A program made the translations under genes and the position numbers. From positions 59,754 through 123,753 of the forward strand of contig JAHFRP010000011.1 of the NCBI GenBank assembly GCA_023266195.1: a DNA stretch of 64,000 nt. The letters run 5' to 3'. This DNA is from Sulfuricella sp. (GTDB lineage Bacteria; Pseudomonadota; Gammaproteobacteria; Burkholderiales; Sulfuricellaceae). The notes beneath the pieces were generated by a model. It did not search any database. It was given only the letters and a program-made list of their open reading frames with translations, and was not told where the DNA came from. The first letter of the stretch is position 1. The number at the start of each line of letters is the position of its first letter. This document shows positions 27,483 through 34,002 of this stretch, in pieces.

Positions 27483-27621
27483 GTGCCGGCAGGGCAAGTC
27501 AAGATGCTTTATGAAGGAGGATCATCGAGGGGTCACCTCACTCCAGCGAGGTCGATCCAAGTAGCGAGTATCGTCCGCAAAGACGAACGGGCGCCAGGCG
27601 GCGGTGTTGAGGTAGTTTGGT

Positions 27622-28359
27622 TCATGGCTTGAGCACCAGCAATCCTTCGGCGGAACGAGAGACCCAAGCCCGGGTGCTCCCAGTGGGCAGTTGCGCGGCA
27701 TCCAGTTTGGCGGCCCAGGGCAGGGCGAGTTCGCGCCCGAGTTGCAGGCACAGGCGCACCGTCTTGACGCTGGTGCAACGCTGCAGCAATTCACGCAGCA
27801 CATCGGCACGCAGGCTGTAGGCGCCCCCGGCGAGTTCGCGCGCTTCCTGCAGCGGCTGACGCACGCCCACCTCGCTGAGCACTTCCAGCAGCGCTCGCTC
27901 TGGTGTCGAGACCCGAGATGCGCCATCACGCTTTTCGAACGGTCCGGCATGAAGCGGATCGGCCGGTGGCTCGTCGAACAGGCGCTTGCGGTGGTATTCC
28001 GCCGGGAAGCGTCCGGTAAACCAGTTGGGGAGGCGGGCGGTTGTCCAGCCGTAGAGATGCAGGATGGACTGTTGCGACAGATACTGCCGCACGCCGTACC
28101 AGTCGAGAGCCGACTTGCCGCCAACATGCAGGCCTTTGACGGAGCGCTGCATCAGGACCAGACAGGCATGGAGATCCAGCGTATCGTTAGGGCGGCGGTA
28201 CACTCCGCGCGCCAACCGGGAAAGCCAGCCGGCACGCGCGTAGTGGACGGCCAGGTCCGCAGAGACGCCCAATGCCGCCAAGTCCTCCGACGTCAAGGGG
28301 GTTCCTGCTGCCCACTGCCGGTAGAGGGAATTTAGCTTAGTTCTTTCAGTCGTAGCCAT
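27622..28359 (-). CDS. Orphan AbiEi-type antitoxin (type IV toxin-antitoxin)
   Basis: It is 245 aa: an N-terminal winged-helix region (LNSLYRQWAAGTPLTSEDLAALGVSADLAVHYARAGWLSRLARGVYRRP), a middle domain (HVGGKSALDWYGVRQYL, LYGWTTARLPNWF), and a C-terminal domain with ASRVSTPERALLEVLSEVG. This is the AbiEi family with the associated C-terminal domain. The expected AbiEii nucleotidyltransferase is not intact downstream: only about 100 bp remain, and a start overlapping the stop leads to a stop after 30 codons. Two perfect operator-like repeats lie at its 5' end. Confidence 0.85.
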   Translation of the reverse strand: MATTERTKLNSLYRQWAAGTPLTSEDLAALGVSADLAVHYARAGWLSRLARGVYRRPNDTLDLHACLVLMQRSVKGLHVGGKSALDWYGVRQYLSQQSILHLYGWTTARLPNWFTGRFPAEYHRKRLFDEPPADPLHAGPFEKRDGASRVSTPERALLEVLSEVGVRQPLQEARELAGGAYSLRADVLRELLQRCTSVKTVRLCLQLGRELALPWAAKLDAAQLPTGSTRAWVSRSAEGLLVLKP

Positions 28360-28366
28360 ACTACGA
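28350..28366 (-). promoter_or_regulatory. AbiEi operator O1
   Basis: TCGTAG-N5-CTACGA, a perfect inverted repeat covering the abiEi start codon. An identical repeat lies 66 bp upstream (28416-28432). AbiEi proteins are known to bind inverted repeats in their own promoters. Confidence 0.75.
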
Positions 28367-28415
28367 TATTTATCACCATTTTAAGTGCTTGCCAAGCTTT
28401 GTTTGAACGCGTTAG

Positions 28416-28432
28416 TCGTAGTTGTGCTACGA
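28416..28432 (-). promoter_or_regulatory. AbiEi operator O2
   Basis: A second perfect TCGTAG-N5-CTACGA, same arm sequence and spacing as 28350-28366 but with a different 5-bp core (TTGTG against CCATA). Conservation of the arms but not the core supports protein binding. Confidence 0.75.
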
Positions 28433-28632
28433 TAGTGACGAATAATTCAAAATACAAACTTACCGGTTCGCAGCGATAGTTGACGATTGATGGACTGGAG
28501 TAGTCGCCGCGCAAACCGAGTGCATCTTCCTCGCCAGCAAAAGCGCTCGTTTTTAGACGGTAAAAGTGACGGTAAAGTATGATGATAAGAACACAGAAAT
28601 CTAATATCCATGCTGGTTTCCAGCCATCGGAA

Positions 28633-28649
28633 ACAATTGAGTGGGAGTG
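28633..28649 (+). other. attR-like site: direct repeat of guaA 3' end
   Basis: ACAATTGAGTGGGAGTG matches the last bases of guaA (22519-22535) at 16 of 17 positions. In frame it still reads P-x-x-TIEWE, like a guaA terminus, and the single difference is synonymous. It marks the right boundary of the island. Confidence 0.7.
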
Positions 28650-28839
28650 GCGCCGTTGTAAGTTTTTGATGTTAAAGGATACTATTTTATGATTTTTGGG
28701 AATCCTGAAAATAAGAGCAATTATAAATCAATGACTTAACGATTTGCAGCAGGTGCCAAACTCCTGCCAGGAAAAGCGCGGAAATTTTTTCCGATGGTAT
28801 TTTTGGTGGCATCAAAATAAAAATGCCATATCCATTGCG

Positions 28840-28880
28840 GCGATACCATGAGTTGGAAAAGTTTCCGATGATGGTATCGC
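28840..28880. repeat. Nested perfect hairpin upstream of hicA
   Basis: GCGATACCAT (28840-28849) and ATGGTATCGC (28871-28880) are exact complements. Inside them GGAAA-AG-TTTCC (28855-28866) is a second perfect palindrome. No T tract follows. It could be a transposon end, a regulatory site or a recombination structure. Confidence 0.6.
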
Positions 28881-29013
28881 GCTTACCTAAAGTCTGATTT
28901 TGCGGGCGTTTCGGGTGAAATTCAGAGCACTTTGCAATGATGGTATCCGTATTGGAAAAGCCTACTGATCCATTTTTGCAACGATCCGTGAGCAATGGAA
29001 CTCCTCTAGCACC

Positions 29014-29035
29014 ATAGTATCGAATGAGATACTAT
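29014..29035 (+). promoter_or_regulatory. hicAB operator
   Basis: ATAGTATC-N6-GATACTAT, perfect 8-bp arms, ends 6 bp before the hicA ATG. HicB antitoxins with a ribbon-helix-helix domain bind such palindromes for autoregulation. Confidence 0.65.
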
Positions 29036-29041
29036 CCTGGT

Positions 29042-29287
29042 ATGAATAAGCGAACCAAGCTGCTCGAAGCGATGCGCAATAATCCCCGAGACTGGCGGAT
29101 TGACGATTTACTTTCGGTGGCAGTCCAGTTCGGCATCGAGTGCCGTAATCATGGCGGTAGCCACCATGTTTTTGGCTACCCTGGTGTGGAAAGCGATGTA
29201 TCCGTACCAGCCCACCGTCCGATCAAGCCGGTTTATATTCGGCAATTTTTGAGTTTGATCGATAGCGTCAAGGAGTTGCAATCATGA
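29042..29287 (+). CDS. hicA: HicA-type mRNA interferase toxin
   Basis: It is 81 aa from ATG 29042; a start 18 bp earlier would overlap the operator. The dsRBD-like fold has the catalytic histidine in GGSHHVF (H41). The DWRIDDLLSVAVQFGIECR helix and DVSVPAHRPIKPVYIRQFL follow. It overlaps hicB by 4 bp. HicA cleaves mRNA in a ribosome-independent way and is neutralised by HicB. Confidence 0.92.
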   Translation: MNKRTKLLEAMRNNPRDWRIDDLLSVAVQFGIECRNHGGSHHVFGYPGVESDVSVPAHRPIKPVYIRQFLSLIDSVKELQS

Positions 29288-29772
29288 GTGCCACCATCAA
29301 AAAGATTGCTCAAGTGAAGCCTGAACATGCTTTCGAGGCGTATGCACACATCGTCAGTCCTCTGTCTGCGGAGGATGGCGGTGGCTATTTGATCACTTTC
29401 CCCGATTTGCCCGGTTGCATGTCCGATGGTGAAACGGAGGCCGAAGCAGTGGCAAATGGACGCGATGCGTTTGCATCGTGGGTTTCAGCCAGAGTCGATG
29501 CCGGCAAGTCAGTTCCGGCTCCAGCCTACCAGCCTGACCCCGTACCGATGGCCTCTGGTCGTTTTGTTACCCGTTTGCCCAAATCAATTCATGCCAAGCT
29601 GGCCGAGCGTGCCAAGTCTGAAGGGGTCAGCTTGAATACTCTGGTTCTTGCCTTCATTGCCGAAGGTTTGGGACGCAAAGATGCGCAGACATGCACTCGC
29701 ACTTGGCCTTCGGGGAAGAACATCAGTTGCGTACCAGATGCAGGATCAGGCCGTCGCCCAGGTCGAGTTTGA
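29284..29772 (+). CDS. hicB: HicB-type antitoxin, C terminus rewritten by IS66 sequence
   Basis: The N-terminal degraded-RNase-H-like domain is complete (GGGYLITFPDLPGCMSDGETEAEAVANGRDAF). A ribbon-helix-helix DNA-binding domain follows (RFVTRLPKSIHAKLAERAKSEGVSLNTLVLAFIAEGLGRKD). From base 29687 onward the sequence is IS66-derived, so the last 28 residues are foreign read-through into the insertion. Both functional domains end before the junction, so the antitoxin is likely still active. Confidence 0.88.
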   Translation: MSATIKKIAQVKPEHAFEAYAHIVSPLSAEDGGGYLITFPDLPGCMSDGETEAEAVANGRDAFASWVSARVDAGKSVPAPAYQPDPVPMASGRFVTRLPKSIHAKLAERAKSEGVSLNTLVLAFIAEGLGRKDAQTCTRTWPSGKNISCVPDAGSGRRPGRV

Positions 29773-30119
29773 GGTCGAGGTGCGGTCTTGGGGGCGCCGA
29801 TGCCAGTGCGCCCAGATCGACAAACGCCGGCACCGGGGCGCCGGGGAAATCGTTGCCATCCTCGCGCCCGTCACCAAGCGCGCTGCGCCAACGGTAGAAA
29901 CTTGACTCGCTGATCGCTTCGCGCCGGCAGAACGCTTCGACACCCAATCCGCTACCGCCGAACCGCGCCAGCAGCGAATGCCATTCGCTTTCGCTACGCC
30001 GTCTGCCCTTGCCCTTGTTTCTTGCCGCCATTGCCTTTGCTCCCGTAAGTGATTCGTCTCGGAAGCCATTCTCCGCGCTACGCGGGCAAGGGGAAGTACG
30101 CCGGTGGGTTAACGGTTAC
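29687..30119 (-). mobile_element. IS66-family fragment, copy 1 (tnpA and terminal end only)
   Basis: 433 bp nearly identical to 32974-33405 (one extra A in the AAGAACATC run). The outer end at 30119 reads, on the minus strand, GTAACCGTTAACCCACCGG, an IS66-type terminus. The inner end stops abruptly inside hicB, without tnpB or tnpC, so it is a deletion derivative. Confidence 0.88.
29723..30031 (-). CDS. tnpA: IS66 accessory protein TnpA, copy 1
   Basis: 102 aa, identical to the copy at 33009-33317. An N-terminal helix-turn-helix (SEWHSLLARFGGSGLGVEAFCRREAISESSFYRWRSAL) is the usual IS66 OrfA domain. In IS66 elements it accompanies TnpB and TnpC, but here it is isolated in the fragment and unlikely to mobilise anything alone. 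Confidence 0.85.
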   Translation of the reverse strand: MAARNKGKGRRRSESEWHSLLARFGGSGLGVEAFCRREAISESSFYRWRSALGDGREDGNDFPGAPVPAFVDLGALASAPPRPHLDLKLDLGDGLILHLVRN

Positions 30120-30278
30120 ACACCGTCGACTTTCCGGAAACTCAAGCCGACCTCGGTGGCAGGCAAGACGGCTGAAACGGTCGAACAGGTCGGAGAAGCG
30201 GCCGGCCGGATTGCAGACGGTCTTACCGGGGACAATCCGGGCAAATATTTGACCGATACGCTCGCCGGAAAGAAATGA
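30120..30278 (+). pseudogene. C-terminal fragment of an unknown gene cut by IS66
   Basis: Immediately beyond the IS66 end an open frame reads KLKPTSVAGKTAETVEQVGEAAGRIADGLTGDNPGKYLTDTLAGKK and stops at 30278. It has good codon use but no start outside IS sequence. It is interpreted as the tail of a gene whose beginning was lost. Family not recognised. Confidence 0.5.
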
Positions 30279-31247
30279 TCACATCCGGTCCAGGTACTGC
30301 GCAAGTCGTTCAAGAATGCTCTGAAACGGTACTTGTCCCGCGTAGTAAAGCGAGGCGGTTTCACGGTACTTGCTGTCGTAGAGCGCGCGAACCGAGGATT
30401 CTGTCAGCAAGAAGGCCTCGTTGCTGGCGATATGCAGGTTGTCGCCGGCCCGGAAGCGTTCTTTCTTGCGGGCATGGTAGGCCGCCGTGCCGAGAAACGC
30501 CTGCACCTCCGGATTGTCCAAGAGGCAATACAGATCGTAGTAATGGCGCAGGAAGTTCTTCGGGAAAACTGCGGCATCCTGTTGCTGCCGAAACTTGGTC
30601 GACACCGTTTGCAGCTTTTCCACGAAGGTGTAGGCCGGGCTGTAGCAAGGTACCGCGAGTGCGCGATTGTCGATGACCTTCACGGTGCTGTTGCGCGCCG
30701 CATCCAGTGCCCACGAGGTGATGGTGCAGGGCATGTTGGGAGCAGTGTCGTCGAATCCGACTTCCAGCAGGATGCCTTCCTTGATGCCCGGCAGGTATTC
30801 GGTATGCACCGGGTAGCGCAACCGGATGCCAGCGCTGCGGTACTTGGCATCGTCGTATTCGGAATCCCGTTCGACAGCCTCGAAACCAGCGATCCCCTTT
30901 GTGGCGATCTGCTCGGCCAGCCAGTCGAAATACAGCCGTCTTGTCTCGACGTGGGCTGGTTTGTCCTGGTTCTTCCCGGTTTTGACATCGCGATCGGCCG
31001 GGGGCTCAATGCGAAGATCGATGTCCTCGGAGAAACGCTGGATGATCTGATGCCCTTTCGAGAGGGATGTCCCGCCCTTGAGCTGAAACGTCCAGCCCTG
31101 CTGCTGCAATCCCCATAGGCTGTGCATCAGCCAATAGTCCTTCTCGACCAGATAGGAGGGGACGTGTTGAGCCTGGCCGACCTGCCGGATCAGATCCGTG
31201 AAGTTGGGATGGTCGTGCAGGAAAATTGCAGCTTTAGGCATGGACAC
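30279..31247 (-). CDS. AbiEii-type nucleotidyltransferase toxin
   Basis: It is 322 aa. The nucleotidyltransferase signature is complete: KGGTSLSKG (G58-G59-T60-S61), then D75-I-D77 in RFSEDIDLRIE, preceded by LVEKDYWL. Later motifs FVEKLQTVSTKFR and NFLRHYYDLYCLL are usual for AbiEii. Relatives transfer nucleotides to tRNA 3' ends and cause reversible growth arrest or phage abortive infection. It overlaps its antitoxin gene by 14 bp. Confidence 0.92.
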   Translation of the reverse strand: MSMPKAAIFLHDHPNFTDLIRQVGQAQHVPSYLVEKDYWLMHSLWGLQQQGWTFQLKGGTSLSKGHQIIQRFSEDIDLRIEPPADRDVKTGKNQDKPAHVETRRLYFDWLAEQIATKGIAGFEAVERDSEYDDAKYRSAGIRLRYPVHTEYLPGIKEGILLEVGFDDTAPNMPCTITSWALDAARNSTVKVIDNRALAVPCYSPAYTFVEKLQTVSTKFRQQQDAAVFPKNFLRHYYDLYCLLDNPEVQAFLGTAAYHARKKERFRAGDNLHIASNEAFLLTESSVRALYDSKYRETASLYYAGQVPFQSILERLAQYLDRM

Positions 31248-31845
31248 CCGACTTCATTTGCCGAAAAAAGCGGCGTGTTTTTGCCGATCCGTAGTCGGCA
31301 AGCATTTTTTCGAGGCGGCTCGCATCGAAGGTGTCGAGCTTGCGGCGCACATTGGACAGCACGGTTTCCGGGTCTTCGGCCAGGTCGGTCAGGTTGTTCA
31401 GCATGTCGACCAGCAGGTATTCGCGATTGACCTGCTTGCGCGAGGGAAAACGCGGCTTGTCGCGAAAGTCGAATTCAAACCCGGCCAGGGCGAACGTGCC
31501 GTGGCGTTTGTGGTTGTAGACGACGGTCTTGCTGTAAAGCTGCGTGGTGCCCAGGCCCAAGGCGTTGTAGCAGCTCGGATTGAACATCAGGAAATGACGG
31601 TCATCGAGAAACTTTTCGACGAGCGCTTCCTCGCTTGGTGGTGCATCGCCAAACGGAGTTCTTCGAGGGACGTAATACAGCCCCTGAGCAGCCTTTCGCA
31701 CGGTTCCGGCCTTCACTGCCAGACCGAGTTCCCGATCAACGCTGGGCAACTCATCGGCTAAGTCTTTACGGCGAAAAACCTTGCCGGCCAGCTGCTTCCA
31801 TCGCTGGTCGGGTGAGACATTCACAGTGTTTTTTCGGTGCGGCAT
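31234..31845 (-). CDS. AbiEi-type antitoxin (DUF6088-like)
   Basis: It is 203 aa. The N-terminal winged-helix region (VFRRKDLADELPSVDRELGLAVKAGTVRKAAQGLYYVPRRTPFG) is followed by FLDDRHFLMFNPSCYNALGLGTTQLYSKTVVYNHKRHG, typical of the antitoxin partnered with AbiEii. It is from a different subfamily to the orphan AbiEi at 27622-28359. It is the first gene of a two-gene operon. Upstream, GGCATA (31841-31846) and TATGCC (31878-31883) form a weak inverted repeat. Confidence 0.85.
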   Translation of the reverse strand: MPHRKNTVNVSPDQRWKQLAGKVFRRKDLADELPSVDRELGLAVKAGTVRKAAQGLYYVPRRTPFGDAPPSEEALVEKFLDDRHFLMFNPSCYNALGLGTTQLYSKTVVYNHKRHGTFALAGFEFDFRDKPRFPSRKQVNREYLLVDMLNNLTDLAEDPETVLSNVRRKLDTFDASRLEKMLADYGSAKTRRFFRQMKSGVHA

Positions 31846-31926
31846 ATTTCAGAAACCTCACTGACGTTTCATGCAAGTATGCCACAGCCTTCCGGTCAAG
31901 GGAAATCGACTCTTGAGTGTTGCGCT

Positions 31927-32157
31927 CTACGTCACCACGACGGCGGTACCGGAATAGATCACCCGGGAAACCCGCCATTGCGATCCCGGTTGGTCGCAAT
32001 GGGCATGGGTTTTCCTCAGGCCGACGATGGCGTTCGCTCCCTTTGCCAAGGCGTTTCGGGCCAGAGTCAGAAGGGCATCGCATTCGGCGAGTTGGTAATC
32101 AGCATCCGACGCGGCCTCGACTGCGGATACCGACTCCAGGTAGCCTATTCCCTTTTC
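31927..32157 (-). pseudogene. YbjQ/heavy-metal-binding-like protein, 3' fragment
   Basis: Reading from the IS66 junction: EKGIGYLESVSAVEAASDADYQLAECDALLTLARNALAKGANAIVGLR then SRVIYSGTAVVVT and a stop at 31927-31929. The pattern of alternating strands, GANAIVGLR and terminal GTAVVV matches the YbjQ/DUF74 family. The N-terminal part is missing where the truncated IS66 begins. It lies in the same frame as the tnpC remnant, separated only by a TAG codon. Confidence 0.65.
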
Positions 32158-32643
32158 CTACGTGATCTTGACCACCGGACGCCGGTACTGGATGACGACA
32201 TAGCTGCCCGGACGCTGGGCCAGCCGGTAGCTGTCCTTGTGGCCGATGACTTCGAAGTCTTCTGGGCCGAGTCCCGCAATTTCGGGGGCGGCAAGCTCGA
32301 TGACTTCGACCGGCACGCGCGTGGCGTCGAAGAAGGGCAAGGCATCGTCGCCGGTGTCGGGCTTCTTCTTCCCTGGTCGCCGGGTATGGGCGGCGACGGT
32401 GCGCTCGCCGGACGGCGGCGGCGAAACGGTTTGAGCCGGGTTGACGGCCTCCCCCAGACTCATCTGGCCATCGGCGCCATCGACGATGCGCCGTTCGCTC
32501 TTCTGGCCAAAGACCTGGCGCTTGAACCAGTCGATCTGGTGCTTGGCCGCCGCCAGTTCGCGGCTCAGTTCGACGATTTGCTGCGGCCGGAAAGCGGCAG
32601 CTTCGTCGAGGCTGAGTACACGCGGGCGGGCGGCTGAATTCAT
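32158..32643 (-). pseudogene. tnpC: IS66 transposase TnpC, N-terminal fragment
   Basis: From ATG 32643, 161 residues. The leucine-rich N terminus (QIVELSRELAAAKHQIDWFKRQVFGQKSERR) and the Zn-finger-proximal region (FEVIGHKDSYRLAQRPGSYVVIQYRRPVVKIT) are typical. The frame then meets TAG and the sequence becomes a different gene. The DDE catalytic domain is absent. Confidence 0.9.
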
Positions 32644-32650
32644 GTTCGCA

Positions 32651-32989
32651 TTATCCCATGGGCATGGCCGCAAAGGGGCGCCGGTAGCGCTTGCGAACGC
32701 GCCCCGGCTCGATGCCTTCGAGCATGAGCTTGAGGCCTGTCCAGTCCATTTCGCGGATGGATGCCTGGCGCCAGTCGGTGAGAAACCGGCCTTGTTCGAG
32801 CCGCTTCGCCCACAGGCAGAAACCGGTGCGATCCCAATAGAGCACCTTCATTTGCGTCGCCCGCCGGTTGATGAAGACGAACAGGTGTCCGCTCAGGGGG
32901 TCCTGGTTCAGTTCCTGGCGAGTGAGGGTGTAGAGACCGTCGAAGGATTTGCGCATATCGACGGGCCGGCCATAGACATGCACTCGCAC
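32651..32989 (-). CDS. tnpB: IS66 accessory protein TnpB
   Basis: It is 112 aa: VHVYGRPVDMRKSFDGLYTLTRQELNQDPLSGHLFVFINRRATQMKVLYWDRTGFCLWAKRLEQGRF is the canonical IS66 Orf2 pattern. It lies between tnpA and the broken tnpC on the minus strand. Intact but stranded without a full transposase. Confidence 0.95.
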   Translation of the reverse strand: MRVHVYGRPVDMRKSFDGLYTLTRQELNQDPLSGHLFVFINRRATQMKVLYWDRTGFCLWAKRLEQGRFLTDWRQASIREMDWTGLKLMLEGIEPGRVRKRYRRPFAAMPMG

Positions 32990-33008
32990 TTGGCCTTCGG
33001 GGAAGACA

Positions 33009-33317
33009 TCAGTTGCGTACCAGATGCAGGATCAGGCCGTCGCCCAGGTCGAGTTTGAGGTCGAGGTGCGGTCTTGGGGGCGCCGATGCCAGTGCGCCCA
33101 GATCGACAAACGCCGGCACCGGGGCGCCGGGGAAATCGTTGCCATCCTCGCGCCCGTCACCAAGCGCGCTGCGCCAACGGTAGAAACTTGACTCGCTGAT
33201 CGCTTCGCGCCGGCAGAACGCTTCGACACCCAATCCGCTACCGCCGAACCGCGCCAGCAGCGAATGCCATTCGCTTTCGCTACGCCGTCTGCCCTTGCCC
33301 TTGTTTCTTGCCGCCAT
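33009..33317 (-). CDS. tnpA: IS66 accessory protein TnpA, copy 2
   Basis: It is 102 aa with an N-terminal helix-turn-helix and a C-terminal strand-rich region ending LKLDLGDGLILHLVRN. Identical to copy 1 at 29723-30031. First gene of the truncated IS66; the terminal inverted repeat lies 88 bp upstream. Confidence 0.9.
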   Translation of the reverse strand: MAARNKGKGRRRSESEWHSLLARFGGSGLGVEAFCRREAISESSFYRWRSALGDGREDGNDFPGAPVPAFVDLGALASAPPRPHLDLKLDLGDGLILHLVRN

Positions 33318-33405
33318 TGCCTTTGCTCCCGTAAGTGATTCGTCTCGGAAGCCATTCTCCGCGCTACGCGGGCAAGGGGAAGTACGCCGGTGGGTTAACG
33401 GTTAC

Positions 33406-33527
33406 GATCGTCCGCTCCAGAATCGCCCACGGGTCACCGCCTCAATCTGGGCCAGAAACCGATCTCGCCGCGTCAGCTTCTTCTTCGACGTGTATTCCAA
33501 TTCAGAAAAACTCTTTTGCACACTCAC
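33406..33527 (-). pseudogene. IS5-family transposase N-terminal remnant
   Basis: From GTG 33527 it reads VSVQKSFSELEYTSKKKLTRRDRFLAQIEAVT, the usual start of an IS5-group transposase. A missing C then shifts the frame (expected PWAILERTI), and the IS66 end interrupts at 33405. GAGCCTGTCAGGTGG, the likely IS5 tip, is at 33542-33556 on the minus strand. Confidence 0.8.
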
Positions 33528-33612
33528 TCCCGATCAATCAACCACCTGACAGGCTCTATTTTCTCAAATTCAGGACGATGTGACTGCGTTTCTGGAATAA
33601 ATCAGCGTTTCC

Positions 33613-34002
33613 TTAAAGAATCCCCAATGCTTTCATCCGGTTGGCCATCGTCCGCCGCAACGCGGATTCTTCGGCAGGGTCAAATTGCTTACCCATCCAC
33701 TCACCGCCATGGTCCCGACCCGCGCAGTGCATCAGTTCATGTTCGAGGAACTGGTTGTTTTCGTCATCGTTTTTGGTGATGAATACATCGCATTGGCGGC
33801 GGGTGAAATCGACGTTTGCACAGGCGAAATAGATCATGCCAAATGCGGGCGAGACGGTGTAACAAATCTGTTGCGTCTTGGCGAAAGAACCTGTTTCATG
33901 AATCGTTACATTCATGTCCCGAACGGAGACGGACATGTGGTGTGCGGTGGCGCATCCGGTTAATAGTAGCACCAGAACCAATATCGATTGGTATCTCTTC
34001 AT
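33613..34002 (-). CDS. Small lipoprotein with metzincin-type zinc motif
   Basis: It is 129 aa. The signal peptide MKRYQSILVLVLLLTGC has its lipobox cysteine at C17. The mature part contains HELMHCAGRDH (H88, E89, H92, G95, H98), an exact HExxHxxGxxH zinc-protease motif, as in metzincins. Four other cysteines (C47, C61, C71, C93) may form disulfides. No named family is recognised. It is much smaller than usual metzincin catalytic domains. It lies alone between the IS remnants and the polysaccharide locus. Confidence 0.75.
   Translation of the reverse strand: MKRYQSILVLVLLLTGCATAHHMSVSVRDMNVTIHETGSFAKTQQICYTVSPAFGMIYFACANVDFTRRQCDVFITKNDDENNQFLEHELMHCAGRDHGGEWMGKQFDPAEESALRRTMANRMKALGIL

Larger units (their letters stand above)
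28433..29013. other. Gene-free region containing the island end and a large hairpin
   Basis: No credible gene is seen. It holds the attR-like repeat (28633-28649) and a compound hairpin at 28840-28880. The word ATGGTATC appears at 28871 and near 28941, and ATGGTAT near 28794, resembling the hicAB operator arms at 29014-29035 with one change. Confidence 0.6.
32158..33405 (-). mobile_element. IS66-family element, copy 2, truncated in tnpC
   Basis: It contains tnpA, tnpB and the first about 160 codons of tnpC, and ends at the GTAAC terminus at 33405. A full IS66 element is about 2.5 kb with tnpC near 500 codons, so more than 1 kb is missing. The intact end is inserted into an IS5-type transposase gene (33406-33527). 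Confidence 0.9.

Noticed and set aside
27533..27624. Possible AbiEii start overlapping the orphan abiEi stop
   Set aside because: ATGA overlap is suggestive, but the frame ends after 30 codons and neither it nor the adjacent frame shows nucleotidyltransferase motifs.
28687..28995. 102-codon minus-strand frame
   Set aside because: It lies over the palindromes and the ATGGTATC words, with no ribosome binding site or family resemblance.
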